Positions 1-12,272 of a stretch of 64,000 nt of DNA are shown here, piece after piece. The notes under the pieces were generated by a model. That model saw nothing but the letters and a program-made list of their open reading frames with translations, did no database searches and was not told where the DNA came from. The translations under genes and the position numbers were made by a program. Numbering within the stretch: position 1 is the stretch's first letter; every line of letters starts with the position of its first letter. The stretch comes from Piscicola geometra (Eukaryota > Annelida > Clitellata > Hirudinida > Piscicolidae), in NCBI GenBank assembly GCA_943735955.1, contig OX030956.1, positions 2,251,912 through 2,315,911 on the forward strand, in the 5' to 3' direction.

Positions 1-3000
1 TTCACCGTCTTCATCGTCTTCACCGTCTTCACCGTCTTCATGGTCTTCATCGTCTTCACTGTCTTCATCGTCTTCACCGTCTTCATCGTCTTCACCGTCT
101 TCATCGTCTTCATCGTCTTCATCGTGTTCACCGTCTTCACCGTCTTCATCGTCTTCACCGTCTTCATCGTCTTCATCGTCTTCATCGTCTACACCGTCTT
201 CACCGTCTTCACCGTCTTCACCGTCTTCATCGTCTTCACCGTCTTCATCGTCTTCATCGTCTTCACCGTCTTCATCGTCTTCACCGTCTTCACCGTCTTC
301 ACCGTCTTCACCGTCTTCATCGTCTTCACCGTCTTCATCGTCTTCACCGTCTTCACCGTCTTCATCGTCTTCACCGTCTTCATCGTCTTCATCGTCTTCA
401 CCGTCTTCTTCGTCTTCACCGTCTTCATCGTCTTCACCGTCTTCATCGTCTTCATCGTCTTCATCGTCTTCACCGTCTTCACCGTCTTCATCGTTCGTCT
501 TCATTGTCTTCATCGTCTTCATCGTCTTCACCGTCCTTATCGTCTTCACCGTCTTCATCGTCTTCACCGTCTTCACCGTCTTCACCGTCTTTACCGTCTT
601 CACCGTCTTCATCGTCTTCACCGTCTTCATCGTCTTCACCGTCTTCATCGTCTTCACCGTCTTCATCGTCTTCATCGTTCGTCTTCATCGTCCTCATCGT
701 CTTCATCGTCTTCACCGTCTTCATCGTTTTCACCGTCTTCATCGTTCGTCTTCACCGTCTTCATCGTCTTCACCGTCTTCATCGTCTTCATCGTCTTCAT
801 CGTCTTCACCGTCTTCATCGTCTTCATCGTTTTCACCGTCTTCACCGTCTTCACCGTCTTCATCGTCTTCACCGTCTTCATCGTCTTCATCGTCTTCACC
901 GTCATCATCGTCTTCACCGTCTTCACCGTCTTCACCGTCTTCACCGTCTTCATCGTCTTCATCGTCTTCACCGTCTTCATCGTTTTCACCGTCTTCATCG
1001 TCTTCACCGTCTTCATCGTCTTCACCGTCTTCATCGTTCGTCTTCACCGTCTTCATCGTCTTCACCGTCTTCATCGTCTTCGTCGTCTTCATCGTCTTCA
1101 TCGTCTTCATCGTCTTCATCGTCTTCACCGTCTCCATCGTTTTCATCGTTCGTCTTCATCGTCTTCATCGTCTTCACTGTCTTCATCGTCTTCACCGTCT
1201 TCATCGTCTTCGCCGTCTTCACCGTCTTCATCGTCTTCATCGTCTTCATCGTCTTCACCGTCTTCACCGTCTTCACCGTCTTCATCGTTCGTCTTCATCG
1301 TCTTCATCGTCTTCACCGTCTTCATCGTCTTCACCGTCTTCACCGTCTTCATCGTCTTCACCGTCTTCATCGTCTTCATCGTCTTCATTGTCTTCACCGT
1401 CTTCATCGTCTTCACCGTCTTCATCGTCTTCACCGTCTTCATCGTTTTCACCGTCTTCATCGTCTTCACCGTCTTCATCGTCTTCACCGTCTTCATCGTT
1501 CGTCTTCACCGTCTTCATCGTCTTCACCGTCTTCATCGTCTTCATCGTCTTCATCGTCTTCATCGTCTTCATCGTCTTCACCGTCTTCATCGTTTTCATC
1601 GTTCGTTTTCATCGTTCGTCTTCATCGTCTTCATCGTCTTCACTGTCTTCACCGTCTTCACTGTCTTCATCGTCTTCACTGTCTTCATTATCTTCACCGT
1701 CTTCATCGTCTTCATCGTCTTCACCGTCTTCATCGTCTTCACCATCTTCATCGTCTTCACCGTCTTCGCCGTCTTCACCGTCTTCATCGTCTTCACCGTC
1801 TTCACCGTCTTCATCGTCTTCACCGTCTTCATCGTCTTCACCGTCTTCACCGTCTTCACCTTCTTCACCGTCTTCATCGTCTTCACCGTTTTCACCGTCT
1901 TCATCGTCTTCACCGTCTTCATCGTCTTCACCGTCTTCACCGTCTTCACCGTCTTCACCGTCTTCACCGTCTTCACCGTCTTCATCGTCTTCACCGTCTT
2001 CATCGTCTTCACCGTCTTCATCGTTTTCACCGTCTTCATCGTCTTCACCGTTTTCATCGTCTTCACCGTCTTCATCGTCTTCACCGTCTTCATCGTTCGT
2101 CTTCACCGTCTTCATCATCTTCACCGTCTTCATCGTCTTCATTGTCTTCATCGTCTTCATCGTCTTTATCGTCTTCACCGTCTTCATCGTTTTCATCGTT
2201 CGTCTTCATCGTCTTCATCGTCTTCACCGTCTTCACCGTCTTCATCGTCTTCATCGTCTTCATCGTCTTCACTGTCTTCATCGTCTTCACCGTCTTCATC
2301 ATCTTCATCGTCTTCACCGTCTTCATCGTCTTCACCATCTTCATCGTCTTCACCGTCTTCACCGTCTTCACCGTCTTCATCGTCTTCATCGTCTTCACCG
2401 TCTTCACCGTCTTCATCGTCTTCACCGTCTTCATCGTCTTCACCGTCTTCACCGTCTTCACCGTTTTCACCGTCTTCATCGTCTTCACCGTTTTCACCGT
2501 CTTCATCGTCTTCACCGTCTTCATCGTCTTCACCGTCTTCATCGTCTTCACCGTCTTCACCGTCTTCACCGTCTTCACCGTCTTCACCGTCTTCACCGCC
2601 TTCACCGTCTTCACCGTCTTCACCGTCTTCACCGTCTTCACCGTCTTCATCGTCTTCACCGTCATCATCGTCTTCATCGTCTTCATCGTCTTCACCGTCT
2701 TCATCGTCTTCACCGTCTTCATCGTCTTCACCGTCTTCATCGTCTTCACCGTCTTCACCGTCTTCATCGTCTTCACCGTCTTCATCGTCTTCATCGTTCG
2801 TCTTCATCGTCTTCACCGTCTTCATCGTCTTCATCGTTCGTCTTCATCGTTCGTCTTCATCGTCTTCACCGTCTTCACCGTCTTCACCGTCTTCACTGTC
2901 TTCATCGTCTTCACCGTCTTCATCGTCTTCATCGTCTTCACCGTCTTCATCGTCTTCACCGTCTTCATCGTCTTCACCGTCTTCACCGTTTTCACCGTCT

Positions 3001-6000
3001 TCACCGTCTTCACCGTCTTCATCGTCTTCACCGTCTTCACCGTCTTCACCGTCTTCACCGTCTTCATCGTCTTCATCGTCTTCACCGTCTTCATCGTCTT
3101 CACCGTCTTCATCGTCTTCACCGTCTTCACCGTCTTCACCGTCTTCACCGTCTTCATCGTCTTCACCGTTTTCACCGTCTTCATCGTCTTCACCGTCTTC
3201 ATCGTCTTCACCGTCTTCATCGTCTTCACCGTCTTCACCGTCTTCACCGTCTTCACCGTCTTCACCGTCTTCACCGTCTTCACCGTCTTCACCGTCTTCA
3301 CCGTCTTCACCGTCTTCACCGTCTTCATCGTCTTCACCGTCTTCATCGTCTTCACCGTCTTCATCGTTCGTCTTCATCGTCTTCATCGTCTTCATCGTCT
3401 TCACCGTCTTCATCGTCTTCACCGTCTTCATCGTCTTCACCGTCTTCATCGTCTTCACCGTCTTTATCGTCTTCACCGTCTTCATCGTCTTCACCGTCTT
3501 CATCGTCTTCACCGTCTTCATCGTCTTCATCGTTCGTCTTCATCGTCTTCATCGTCTTCATCGTCTTCACCGTCTTCATCGTCTTCACCGTCTTCATCGT
3601 TCGTCTTTACCGTCTTCATCGTTCGTCTTTACCGTCTTCATCGTTCGTCTTTACCGTCTTCATCGTTCGTCTTTACCGTCTTCGTCGTTCGTCTTTACCG
3701 TCTTCATCGTCTTCACCGTCTTCATCGTCTTCATCGTCTTCATCGTCTTCATCATCTTCATCGTCTTCACCGTCTTCACCGTCTTCACCGTCTTCACCGT
3801 CTTCATCGTCTTCATCGTCTTCATTGTCTTCACCGTCTTCACTGTCTTCACCGTCTTCACCGTCTTCATCGTTCGTCTTCATCGTCTTCATCGTTCGTCT
3901 TCATCGTCTTCATCGTCTTCATCGTCTTCACCGTCTTCATCGTCTTCACCGTCTTCATCGTCTTCACCGTCTTCACCGTCTTCACCGTCTTCACCGTCTT
4001 CATCGTCTTCACCGTCTTCATCGTCTTCATCGTCTTCACCGTCTTCATCGTCTTCACCGTCTTCATCGTCTTCACCGTCTTCACCGTTTTCACCGTCTTC
4101 ACCGTCTTCACCGTCTTCATCGTCTTCACCGTCTTCACCGTCTTCACCGTCTTCATCGTCTTCATCGTCTTCACCGTCTTCACCGTCTTCATCGTCTTCA
4201 CCGTCTTCATCGTCTTCACCGTCTTCACCGTCTTCACCGTCTTCACCGTCTTCATCGTCTTCACCGTTTTCACCGTCTTCATCGTCTTCACCGTCTTCAT
4301 CGTCTTCACCGTCTTCATCGTCTTCACCGTCTTCACCGTCTTCACCGTCTTCACCGTCTTCACCGTCTTCACCGTCTTCATCGTCTTCACCGTCTTCATC
4401 GTCTTCACCGTCTTCATCGTTCGTCTTCATCGTCTTCATCGTCTTCATCGTCTTCACCGTCTTCATCGTCTTCACCGTCTTCATCGTCTTCACCGTCTTC
4501 ATCGTCTTCACCGTCTTTATCGTCTTCACCGTCTTCATCGTCTTCACCGTCTTCATCGTCTTCACCGTCTTCATCGTCTTCATCGTTCGTCTTCATCGTC
4601 TTCATCGTCTTCATCGTCTTCACCGTCTTCATCGTCTTCACCGTCTTCATCGTTCGTCTTTACCGTCTTCATCGTTCGTCTTTACCGTCTTCATCGTTCG
4701 TCTTTACCGTCTTCATCGTTCGTCTTTACCGTCTTCGTCGTTCGTCTTTACCGTCTTCATCGTCTTCACCGTCTTCATCGTCTTCATCGTCTTCATCGTC
4801 TTCATCGTCTTCATCATCTTCATCGTCTTCACCGTCTTCACCGTCTTCACCGTCTTCACCGTCTTCACTGTCTTCACCGTCTTCACCGTCTTCATCGTTC
4901 GTCTTCATCGTCTTCATCGTTCGTCTTCATCGTCTTCATCGTCTTCATCGTCTTCACCGTCTTCACCGTCTTCACCGTCTTCACCGTCTTCACCGTCTTC
5001 ATCGTCTTCATCGTCTTCATCGTCTTCACCGTCTTCACCGTCTTCATCGTCTTCACCGTCTTCACCGTCTTCATCGTTCGTCTTCATCGTCTTCATCGTC
5101 TTCACCGTCTTCATCGTCTTCACCGTCTTCATCGTCTTCACCGACTTCATCGTCTTCACCGTCTTCACCGTCTTCATCGTCTTCACCGTCTTCATCGTCT
5201 TCACCGTATTCACCGTCTTCATCGTTCGTCTTCATCGTCTTCATCGTCTTCACCGTCTTCATCGTCTTCACCGTCTTCATCGTCTTCACCGACTTCATCG
5301 TCTTCACCGTCTTCATCGTCTTCACCGTCTTCATCGTCTTCACCGTCTTCATCGTCTTCATCGTCTTCACCGTCTTCATCGTCTTCACCGTCTTCATCGT
5401 CTTCACCGTCTTCATCGTCTTCACCGTCTTCATCGTCTTCATCGTTCGTCTTCACCGTCTTCACCGTCTTCATCGTCTTCATCGTCTTCATCGTCTTCAC
5501 CGTCTTCATCGTCTTCACCGTCTTCATCGTTCGTCTTTACCGTCTTCGTCGTTCGTCTTTACCGTCTTCATCGTCTTCACCGTCTTCATCGTCTTCATCG
5601 TCTTCATCGTCTTCATCATCTTCATCGTCTTCACCGTCTTCACCGTCTTCACCGTCTTCACCGTCTTCATCGTCTTCATCGTCTTCATTGTCTTCACCGT
5701 CTTCACTGTCTTCACCGTCTTCACTGTCTTCACCGTCTTCACCGTCTTCATCGTTCGTCTTCATCGTCTTCATCGTTCGTCTTCATCGTCTTCATCGTCT
5801 TCACCGTCTTCACCGTCTTCACCGTCTTCACCGTCTTCACCGTCTTCACCGTCTTCACCGTCTTCATCGTCTTCATCGTCTTCATCGTCTTCACCGTCTT
5901 CACTGTCTTCATCGTCTTCACCGTCTTCACCGTCTTCATCGTTCGTCTTCATCGTCTTCATCGTCTTCACCGTCTTCATCGTCTTCACCGTCTTCATCGT

Positions 6001-9000
6001 CTTCACCGACTTCATCGTCTTCACCGTCTTCACCGTCTTCATCGTCTTCACCGTCTTCATCGTCTTCACCGTATTCACCGTCTTCATCGTTCGTCTTCAT
6101 CGTCTTCATCGTCTTCACCGTCTTCATCGTCTTCACCGTCTTCATCGTCTTCACCGACTTCATCGTCTTCACCGTATTGATCGTCTTCACCGTCTTCATC
6201 GTCTTCACCGTCTTCATCGTCTTCATCGTCTTCACCGTCTTCATCGTCTTCACCGTCTTCATCGTCTTCACCGTCTTCATCGTCTTCACCGTCTTCATCG
6301 TCTTCATCGTTCGTCTTCACCGTCTTCACCGTCTTCATCGTCTTCACCGTCTTCATCGTCTTCACCGTCTTCATCGTCTTCACCGTCTTCATCGTCTTCA
6401 TCGTTCGTCTTCACCGTCTTCATCGTCTTCATCGTCTTCATCGTCTTCACCGTCTTCATCGTCTTCACCGTCTTCATCGTCTTCACCGTCTTCATCGTCT
6501 TCATCGTTCGTCTTCACCGTCTTCACCATCTTCATCGTCTTCACCGTCTTCACCGTCTTCATCGTCTTCACCGTCTTCATCGTCTTCACCGTCTTCACCG
6601 TCTTCATCGTTCGTCTTCATCGTCTTCATCGTCTTCACCGTCTTCATCGTCTTCACCGTCTTCATCGTCTTCACCGTCTTCATCGTCTTCACCGTCTTCA
6701 CCGTCTTCATCGTCTTCACCGTCTTCATCGTCTTTACCGTCTTCATCGTCTTCATCGTTCGTCTTCACCGTCTTCACCGTCTTCACCGTCTTCACCGTCT
6801 TCATCGTCTTCACCGTCTTCATCGTCTTCATCGTTCGTCTTCACCGTCTTCATCGTCTTCATCGTCTTCACCGTCTTCACCGTTTTCATCGTCTTCAACG
6901 TTCGTCTTCATCGTCTTAAGTCTTCATCGTCTTCACCGTTTTCATCGTCTTCATCGTCTTCGTCGTTTTCATCGTCTTCATCGTCTTCATCGTCTTCACC
7001 GTCTTCATCGTCTTCACCGTCTTCATCGTTCGTCTTAAGTCTTCATCGTCTTCACCGTCTTCATCGTCTTCACCGTCTTCATCGTCTTCACCGTCTTCAT
7101 CGTCTTCATCGTCTTCACCGTCTTCATCGTCTTCACCGTCTTCATCGTCTTCACCGTCTTCATCGTCTTCACCGTCTTCATCGTCTTCATCGTTCGTCTT
7201 CACCGTCTTCACCGTCTTCATCGTCTTCATCGTCTTCATCGTCTTCACCGTCTTCATCGTCTTCACCGTCTTCATCGTTCGTCTTTACCGTCTTCGTCGT
7301 TCGTCTTTACCGTCTTCATCGTCTTCACCGTCTTCATCGTCTTCACCGTCTTCATCGTCTTCATCGTCTTCATCGTCTTCATCATCTTCATCGTCTTCAC
7401 CGTCTTCACCGTCTTCACCGTCTTCACCGTCTTCATCGTCTTCATCGTCTTCATTGTCTTCACCGTCTTCACTGTCTTCACCGTCTTCACTGTCTTCACC
7501 GTCTTCACCGTCTTCATCGTTCGTCTTCATCGTCTTCATCGTTCGTCTTCATCGTCTTCATCGTCTTCACCGTCTTCACCGTCTTCACCGTCTTCACCGT
7601 CTTCACCGTCTTCACCGTCTTCATCGTCTTCATCGTCTTCATCGTCTTCACCGTCTTCACCGTCTTCATCGTCTTCACCGTCTTCATCGTTCGTCTTCAT
7701 CGTCTTCATCGTCTTCACCGTCTTCATCGTCTTCACCGTCTTCATCGTCTTCACCGACTTCATCGTCTTCACCGTCTTCACCGTCTTCATCGTCTTCACC
7801 GTCTTCATCGTCTTCACCGTATTCACCGTCTTCATAGTTCGTCTTCATCGTCTTCATCGTCTTCACCGTCTTCATCGTCTTCACCGTCTTCATCGTCTTC
7901 ACCGACTTCATCGTCTTCACCGTCTTCATCGTCTTCACCGTCTTCATCGTCTTCACCGTCTTCATCGTCTTCATCGTCTTCACCGTCTTCATCGTCTTCA
8001 CCGTCTTCATCGTCTTCACCGTCTTCATCGTTCGTCTTTACCGTCTTCGTCGTTCGTCTTTACCGTCTTCATCGTCTTCACCGTCTTCATCGTCTTCACC
8101 GTCTTCATCGTCTTCATCGTCTTCATCGTCTTCATCATCTTCATCGTCTTCACCGTCTTCACCGTCTTCACCGTCTTCACCGTCTTCATCGTCTTCATCG
8201 TCTTCATTGTCTTCACCGTCTTCACTGTCTTCACCGTCTTCACTGTCTTCACCGTCTTCACCGTCTTCATCGTTCGTCTTCATCGTCTTCATCGTTCGTC
8301 TTCATCGTCTTCATCGTCTTCACCGTCTTCACCGTCTTCACCGTCTTCACCGTCTTCACCGTCTTCACCGTCTTCATCGTCTTCATCGTCTTCATCGTCT
8401 TCACCGTCTTCACCGTCTTCATCGTCTTCATCGTTCGTCTTCATCGTCTTCATCGTCTTCACCGTCTTCATCGTCTTCACCGTCTTCATCGTCTTCACCG
8501 ACTTCATCGTCTTCACCGTCTTCACCGTCTTCATCGTCTTCACCGTCTTCATCGTCTTCACCGTATTCACCGTCTTCATAGTTCGTCTTCATCGTCTTCA
8601 TCGTCTTCACCGTCTTCATCGTCTTCACCGTCTTCATCGTCTTCACCGACTTCATCGTCTTCACCGTCTTCATCGTCTTCACCGTCTTCATCGTCTTCAC
8701 CGTCTTCATCGTCTTCATCGTCTTCACCGTCTTCATCGTCTTCACCGTCTTCATCGTCTTAACCGTCTTCATCGTCTTCACCGTCTTCATCGTCTTCATC
8801 GTTCGTCTTCACCGTCTTCACCGTCTTTATCGTCTTCACCGTCTTCATCGTCTTCACCGTCTTCATCGTCTTCACCGTCTTCATCGTCTTCATCGTTCGT
8901 CTTCACCGTCTTCACCGTCTTCATCGTCTTCATCGTCTTCACCGTCTTCATCGTCTTCACCGTCTTCATCGTCTTCACCGTCTTCATCGTCTTCACCGTC

Positions 9001-10107
9001 TTCATCGTCTTCATCGTTCGTCTTCACCGTCTTCACCATCTTCATCGTCTTCACCGTCTTCACCGTCTTCATCGTCTTCACCGTCTTCATCGTCTTCACC
9101 GTCTTCACCGTCTTCATCGTTCGTCTTCATCGTCTTCATCGTCTTCACCGTCTTCATCGTCTTCACCGTCTTCATCGTCTTCACCGTCTTCATCGTCTTC
9201 ACCGTCTTCACCGTCTTCATCGTCTTCACCGTCTTCATCGTCTTTACCGTCTTCATCGTCTTCATCGTTCGTCTTCACCGTCTTCACCGTCTTCACCGTC
9301 TTCACCGTCTTCACCGTCTTCATCGTCTTCACCGTCTTCATCGTCTTCATCGTTCGTCTTCACCGTCTTCATCGTCTTCATCGTCTTCACCGTCTTCACC
9401 GTTTTCATCGTCTTCAACGTTCGTCTTCATCGTCTTAAGTCTTCATCGTCTTCACCGTTTTCATCGTCTTCATCGTCTTCGTCGTTTTCATCGTCTTCAT
9501 CGTCTTCATCGTCTTCACCGTCTTCATCGTCTTCACCGTCTTCATCGTTCGTCTTTACCGTCTTCATCGTCTTCATCGTTCGTCTTCATCGTCTTCATCG
9601 TTCGTCTTCATCGTCTTCATCGTCTTCATCGTCTTCATCGTCTTCACCGTCTTCACCGTTTTCACCGTCTTCACCGTCTTCACCGTCTTCACCGTCTTCA
9701 CCGTCTTCACCGTCTTCATCGTCTTCATCGTCTTCATCGTCTTCACCGTCTTCATCGTCTTCACCGTCTTCACCGTCTTCATCGTTCGTCTTCACCGTCT
9801 TCACCGTCTTCATCGTCTTCACCGTCTTCATCGTCTTCACCGTCTTCATCGTCTTCACTGTCTTCACCGTCTTCATCATCTTCACCGTCTTCATCGTCTT
9901 CACCGTCTTCACCGTCTTCATCGTCTTCACCGTCTTCATCGTCTTCACCGTTTTCATCGTCTTCATCGTCTTCACCGTCTTCATCGTCTTCACCGTCTTC
10001 ATCGTCTTCACCGACTTCATCGTCTTCACCGTTTTCATCGTCTTCATCGTCTTCGTCGTCTTCATCGTCTTCATCGTCTTCATCGTCTTCATCGTCTTCA
10101 TCGTCTT
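1..10107. repeat. Giant 9-bp satellite (GTCTTCACC/GTCTTCATC) with higher-order structure
   Basis: The whole stretch is tandem 9-mers alternating between GTCTTCACC and GTCTTCATC. Rarer point variants are GTTTTCACC, GTCTTTACC, CACTGTC and CGACTTC. Roughly every 80-250 bp a four-base TTCG insertion (CATCGTTCGTCTTC) shifts the 9-mer phase. Because the unit is a multiple of three, reading frames stay open for thousands of bases on both strands, giving FTVFIV, RLHRLH and SSSPSS repeats on the plus strand and MKTVKT and DEDGED repeats on the minus strand. These are by-products of periodicity, not evidence of genes. Longer repeats are layered on top: segments recur at offsets of about 1053 bp (3361 and 4414), 753 bp (7272 and 8025) and 2510 bp (6501 and 9011) with identical conceptual translations. 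Confidence 0.97.
3598..3700. repeat. 22-bp sub-array inside the satellite, first copy
   Basis: TTCGTCTTTACCGTCTTCATCG is repeated about five times here without the ordinary 9-mer filler. The same sub-array returns at 4651-4755 as part of the 1053-bp higher-order copy, and shorter versions occur at 5527-5565, 7277-7310 and 8030-8065. It marks the higher-order unit. Confidence 0.85.
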
Positions 10108-10633
10108 GCAACCATACTTCCCCCGGAATCCAAAATCTTTGGTTTCCCGGAGACTGCCCGCGGGGTCATATCTACCCTGGAATAACAAACGTTCGAGGTG
10201 CTTTTTGAGAAACTCGTTTCGAGCTCAAAATATTTGATCGGTCAGTCTTTTTATAATCGTTTACAGATTATAATCGCGTTTCAATGGGACCCAAGCCGGT
10301 GAAGGCATGTTTTCTCGCGCATTCGACCGGAGCGGTGAGGATCTCGGCCTAGCGTGGAATCTCATTGCCGGTGAAAAATTTTAAAAATAAAAATTTTAAA
10401 AAATCTTTTGTTCAATCATGAGACAAATCTCAAAATAAGTTCATTTTACAAGAGTTGCCATTTGAAACTTTATTATCTTGAGTTTCGAAGCATGCCTATA
10501 CCTATAGAATATACAAAAGTTAACTAGCGTGAGACATCGAGTTTCAATTTTTGTGAAACGAAAATAAGGCCGTATAAGAGACGATAAGATTGAAACAATT
10601 TTATTTTAACTGCTGTCTATATCAACCAACACC
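10108..10633. other. Unique spacer between the two satellite blocks
   Basis: This is non-repetitive sequence with a GC-richer left part (10108-10370) and an AT-rich right part. I see no convincing exon, RNA gene or transposon terminus. It separates the 10-kb satellite from a small block of the same satellite. Confidence 0.5.
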
Positions 10634-10784
10634 TTTCATCGTCTTCATCGTCTTCATCGTCTTCACCGTCTTCACCGTCTTCATCGTCTTCATCGTCTTC
10701 ACCGTCTTCACCGTCTTCATCGTCTTCACCGTCTTCATCGTCTTCACCGTCTTCACCGTCTTCATCGTCTTCACCGTCTTCACC
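10634..10784. repeat. Small detached block of the 9-bp satellite
   Basis: The same GTCTTCACC/GTCTTCATC 9-mers recur for about 150 bp, with no TTCG phase shifts. The block ends directly at the first recognisable bases of the non-LTR element fragment that follows. Confidence 0.93.
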
Positions 10785-10789
10785 AAAGG

Positions 10790-11540
10790 TTATGACAGAC
10801 TTTATGATTAGGACATTAGAGGGGAAAGATATAGTAGGAAGAGTAGGTAGAGCATGTGTAGAGGAGATAGGTAAGAAATCTAAATGGTGGAGAGGTGTAG
10901 CCAACTAGGGAAAAAATTGGATGTGGAGGTTATGAGCAGAATGGTACGTGGAGGAAAAGGCGCACGAGCAAGAGTGTTTATGATGGGCGTTTCAGAAAGA
11001 GAGGTCGGAGGGATGGGGGAAAGGGAGCTGGTGAAGAGGATCCAACAAAAGGGAAGGGAGGAATGGGGGAATAAGATACAGGAAAGTGAAAGATTGAGAA
11101 GATACCGTGAGGAGAAGTCAGAAAGCAGGAAGTTGGAAAAATATGTAGATGGTTCAGATGGAGCGAAAGTTAGGATGATGTGTAGGGGGGATAGCTTGAC
11201 GGTAAGGAATAATGAAATTGTGCGCTGGAAGTATGAGAAGGAGGATAGGAAGTGTGTTTGTGGGAAGGAAGAGAATGAGAGGCACGTTTTGCTGGAGTGT
11301 GGGTTGTATGAAGAGTGGAGAGAAGAATGGCTGACGGTTTGGAGAAGGGAGCGTGGAAAACAGGACCCGATGGAAGGGGTCCTTGGTTACCAGGAAGAGG
11401 ATCGGAGGATGGAAGAAGTGGTGCTGAGAAGTGTGGGAGCAATCTGGAGACAGAGGGAGAGGAGAGAAAGGGGGAGATGAAGAAAAAAATTTGAAGTGTC
11501 GAGACAAAGGCACTATAAATACTACTACTACTACTACAAA
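10790..11540 (+). mobile_element. 5'-truncated non-LTR retrotransposon, C-terminal end with (TAC)n tail
   Basis: A reading frame at 10884-11480 encodes a charged protein end with a CVCG-EEN-RHVLLEC stretch. This Cys-Cys-His-Cys pattern is found after the reverse transcriptase in many non-LTR elements of the I/Jockey/R1-like groups. A second frame from about 10792 (starting KVMTDFMIRTLEG) reads into the same domain but is cut by a TAG before 10910, so at least one frameshift is present. The stop at about 11480 is followed by a short 3' UTR and a (TAC)n tract at 11519-11537, a typical non-LTR tail. No RT core, endonuclease or 5' end is present: the copy is 5'-truncated and dead. The exact clade cannot be decided. 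Confidence 0.75.
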
Positions 11541-12272
11541 ACGCTATAACTTATGTTTTTTCGAAGATAAATACTTTTTTTTTAAATGCTTTGTTTCTTT
11601 TTAGAAAATACATATACATGAAAAGTTTGAATAAATTTAGTTATTTAAAACTCAAGTTATAGTACAAAATAGTACTTTCATGCCTTCCACACGGGTCCGT
11701 GCGCACCGCCTATATTTTTAATGCTATGCAATGGTAACTCGATGCATGAAAAGTTAGCATTAAAAGTGACATAACTTCTAAACGGGTCAAAATTAAATAG
11801 AAAAATTTAACGGCATTCAATTTCTTTTATCATATTCTAATTTTTTAATATTTTTTTATAAATATTAATAAGGTTTGAAAGATCGACCGGCATTGCTAAT
11901 GGGCCATACCATAGGCTAAGAGGCTGAGAGGTACTGAATGCATTGACTCCTCAAACGGCTGCTGTTCTTGAAGGAACAACCATTGCGATCAGAAAGTTTG
12001 CACATGTATTTCCTGTGGTGGCACTTACAAAACTAATATATTTGACGTTTAGACTGGTATATGGTTGAAAAATGACTCAAACAAAATTAAAAACCATTAT
12101 CTCGACAGTTTTGATAGGCGTAAAACTGAGAAATTTTTTAGATTCAACAATTTAATAACAATCATTTAAAATAATTGAAAGAGTGCTAATTACTCAAGTT
12201 TTTTTTATTAAAAAAATAAATAATAATAACAGTGATCCATCAGTTGCCACCACATCAATTCTCAGACGTTGG
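11541..12272. other. AT-rich spacer holding the NOP56 3' end
   Basis: No coding exon is seen. An AATAAA on the minus strand at 12204-12209 lies about 64 nt past the NOP56 stop codon and is the likely polyadenylation signal. The rest is AT-rich and featureless. Confidence 0.5.

Noticed and set aside
40..8762. Frames of 2046 and 2752 codons (and many antisense frames) across the satellite
   Set aside because: The 9-bp period is a multiple of three and the units have no stops, so long open frames are automatic. The peptides are pure repeats with no start, splice or domain context.
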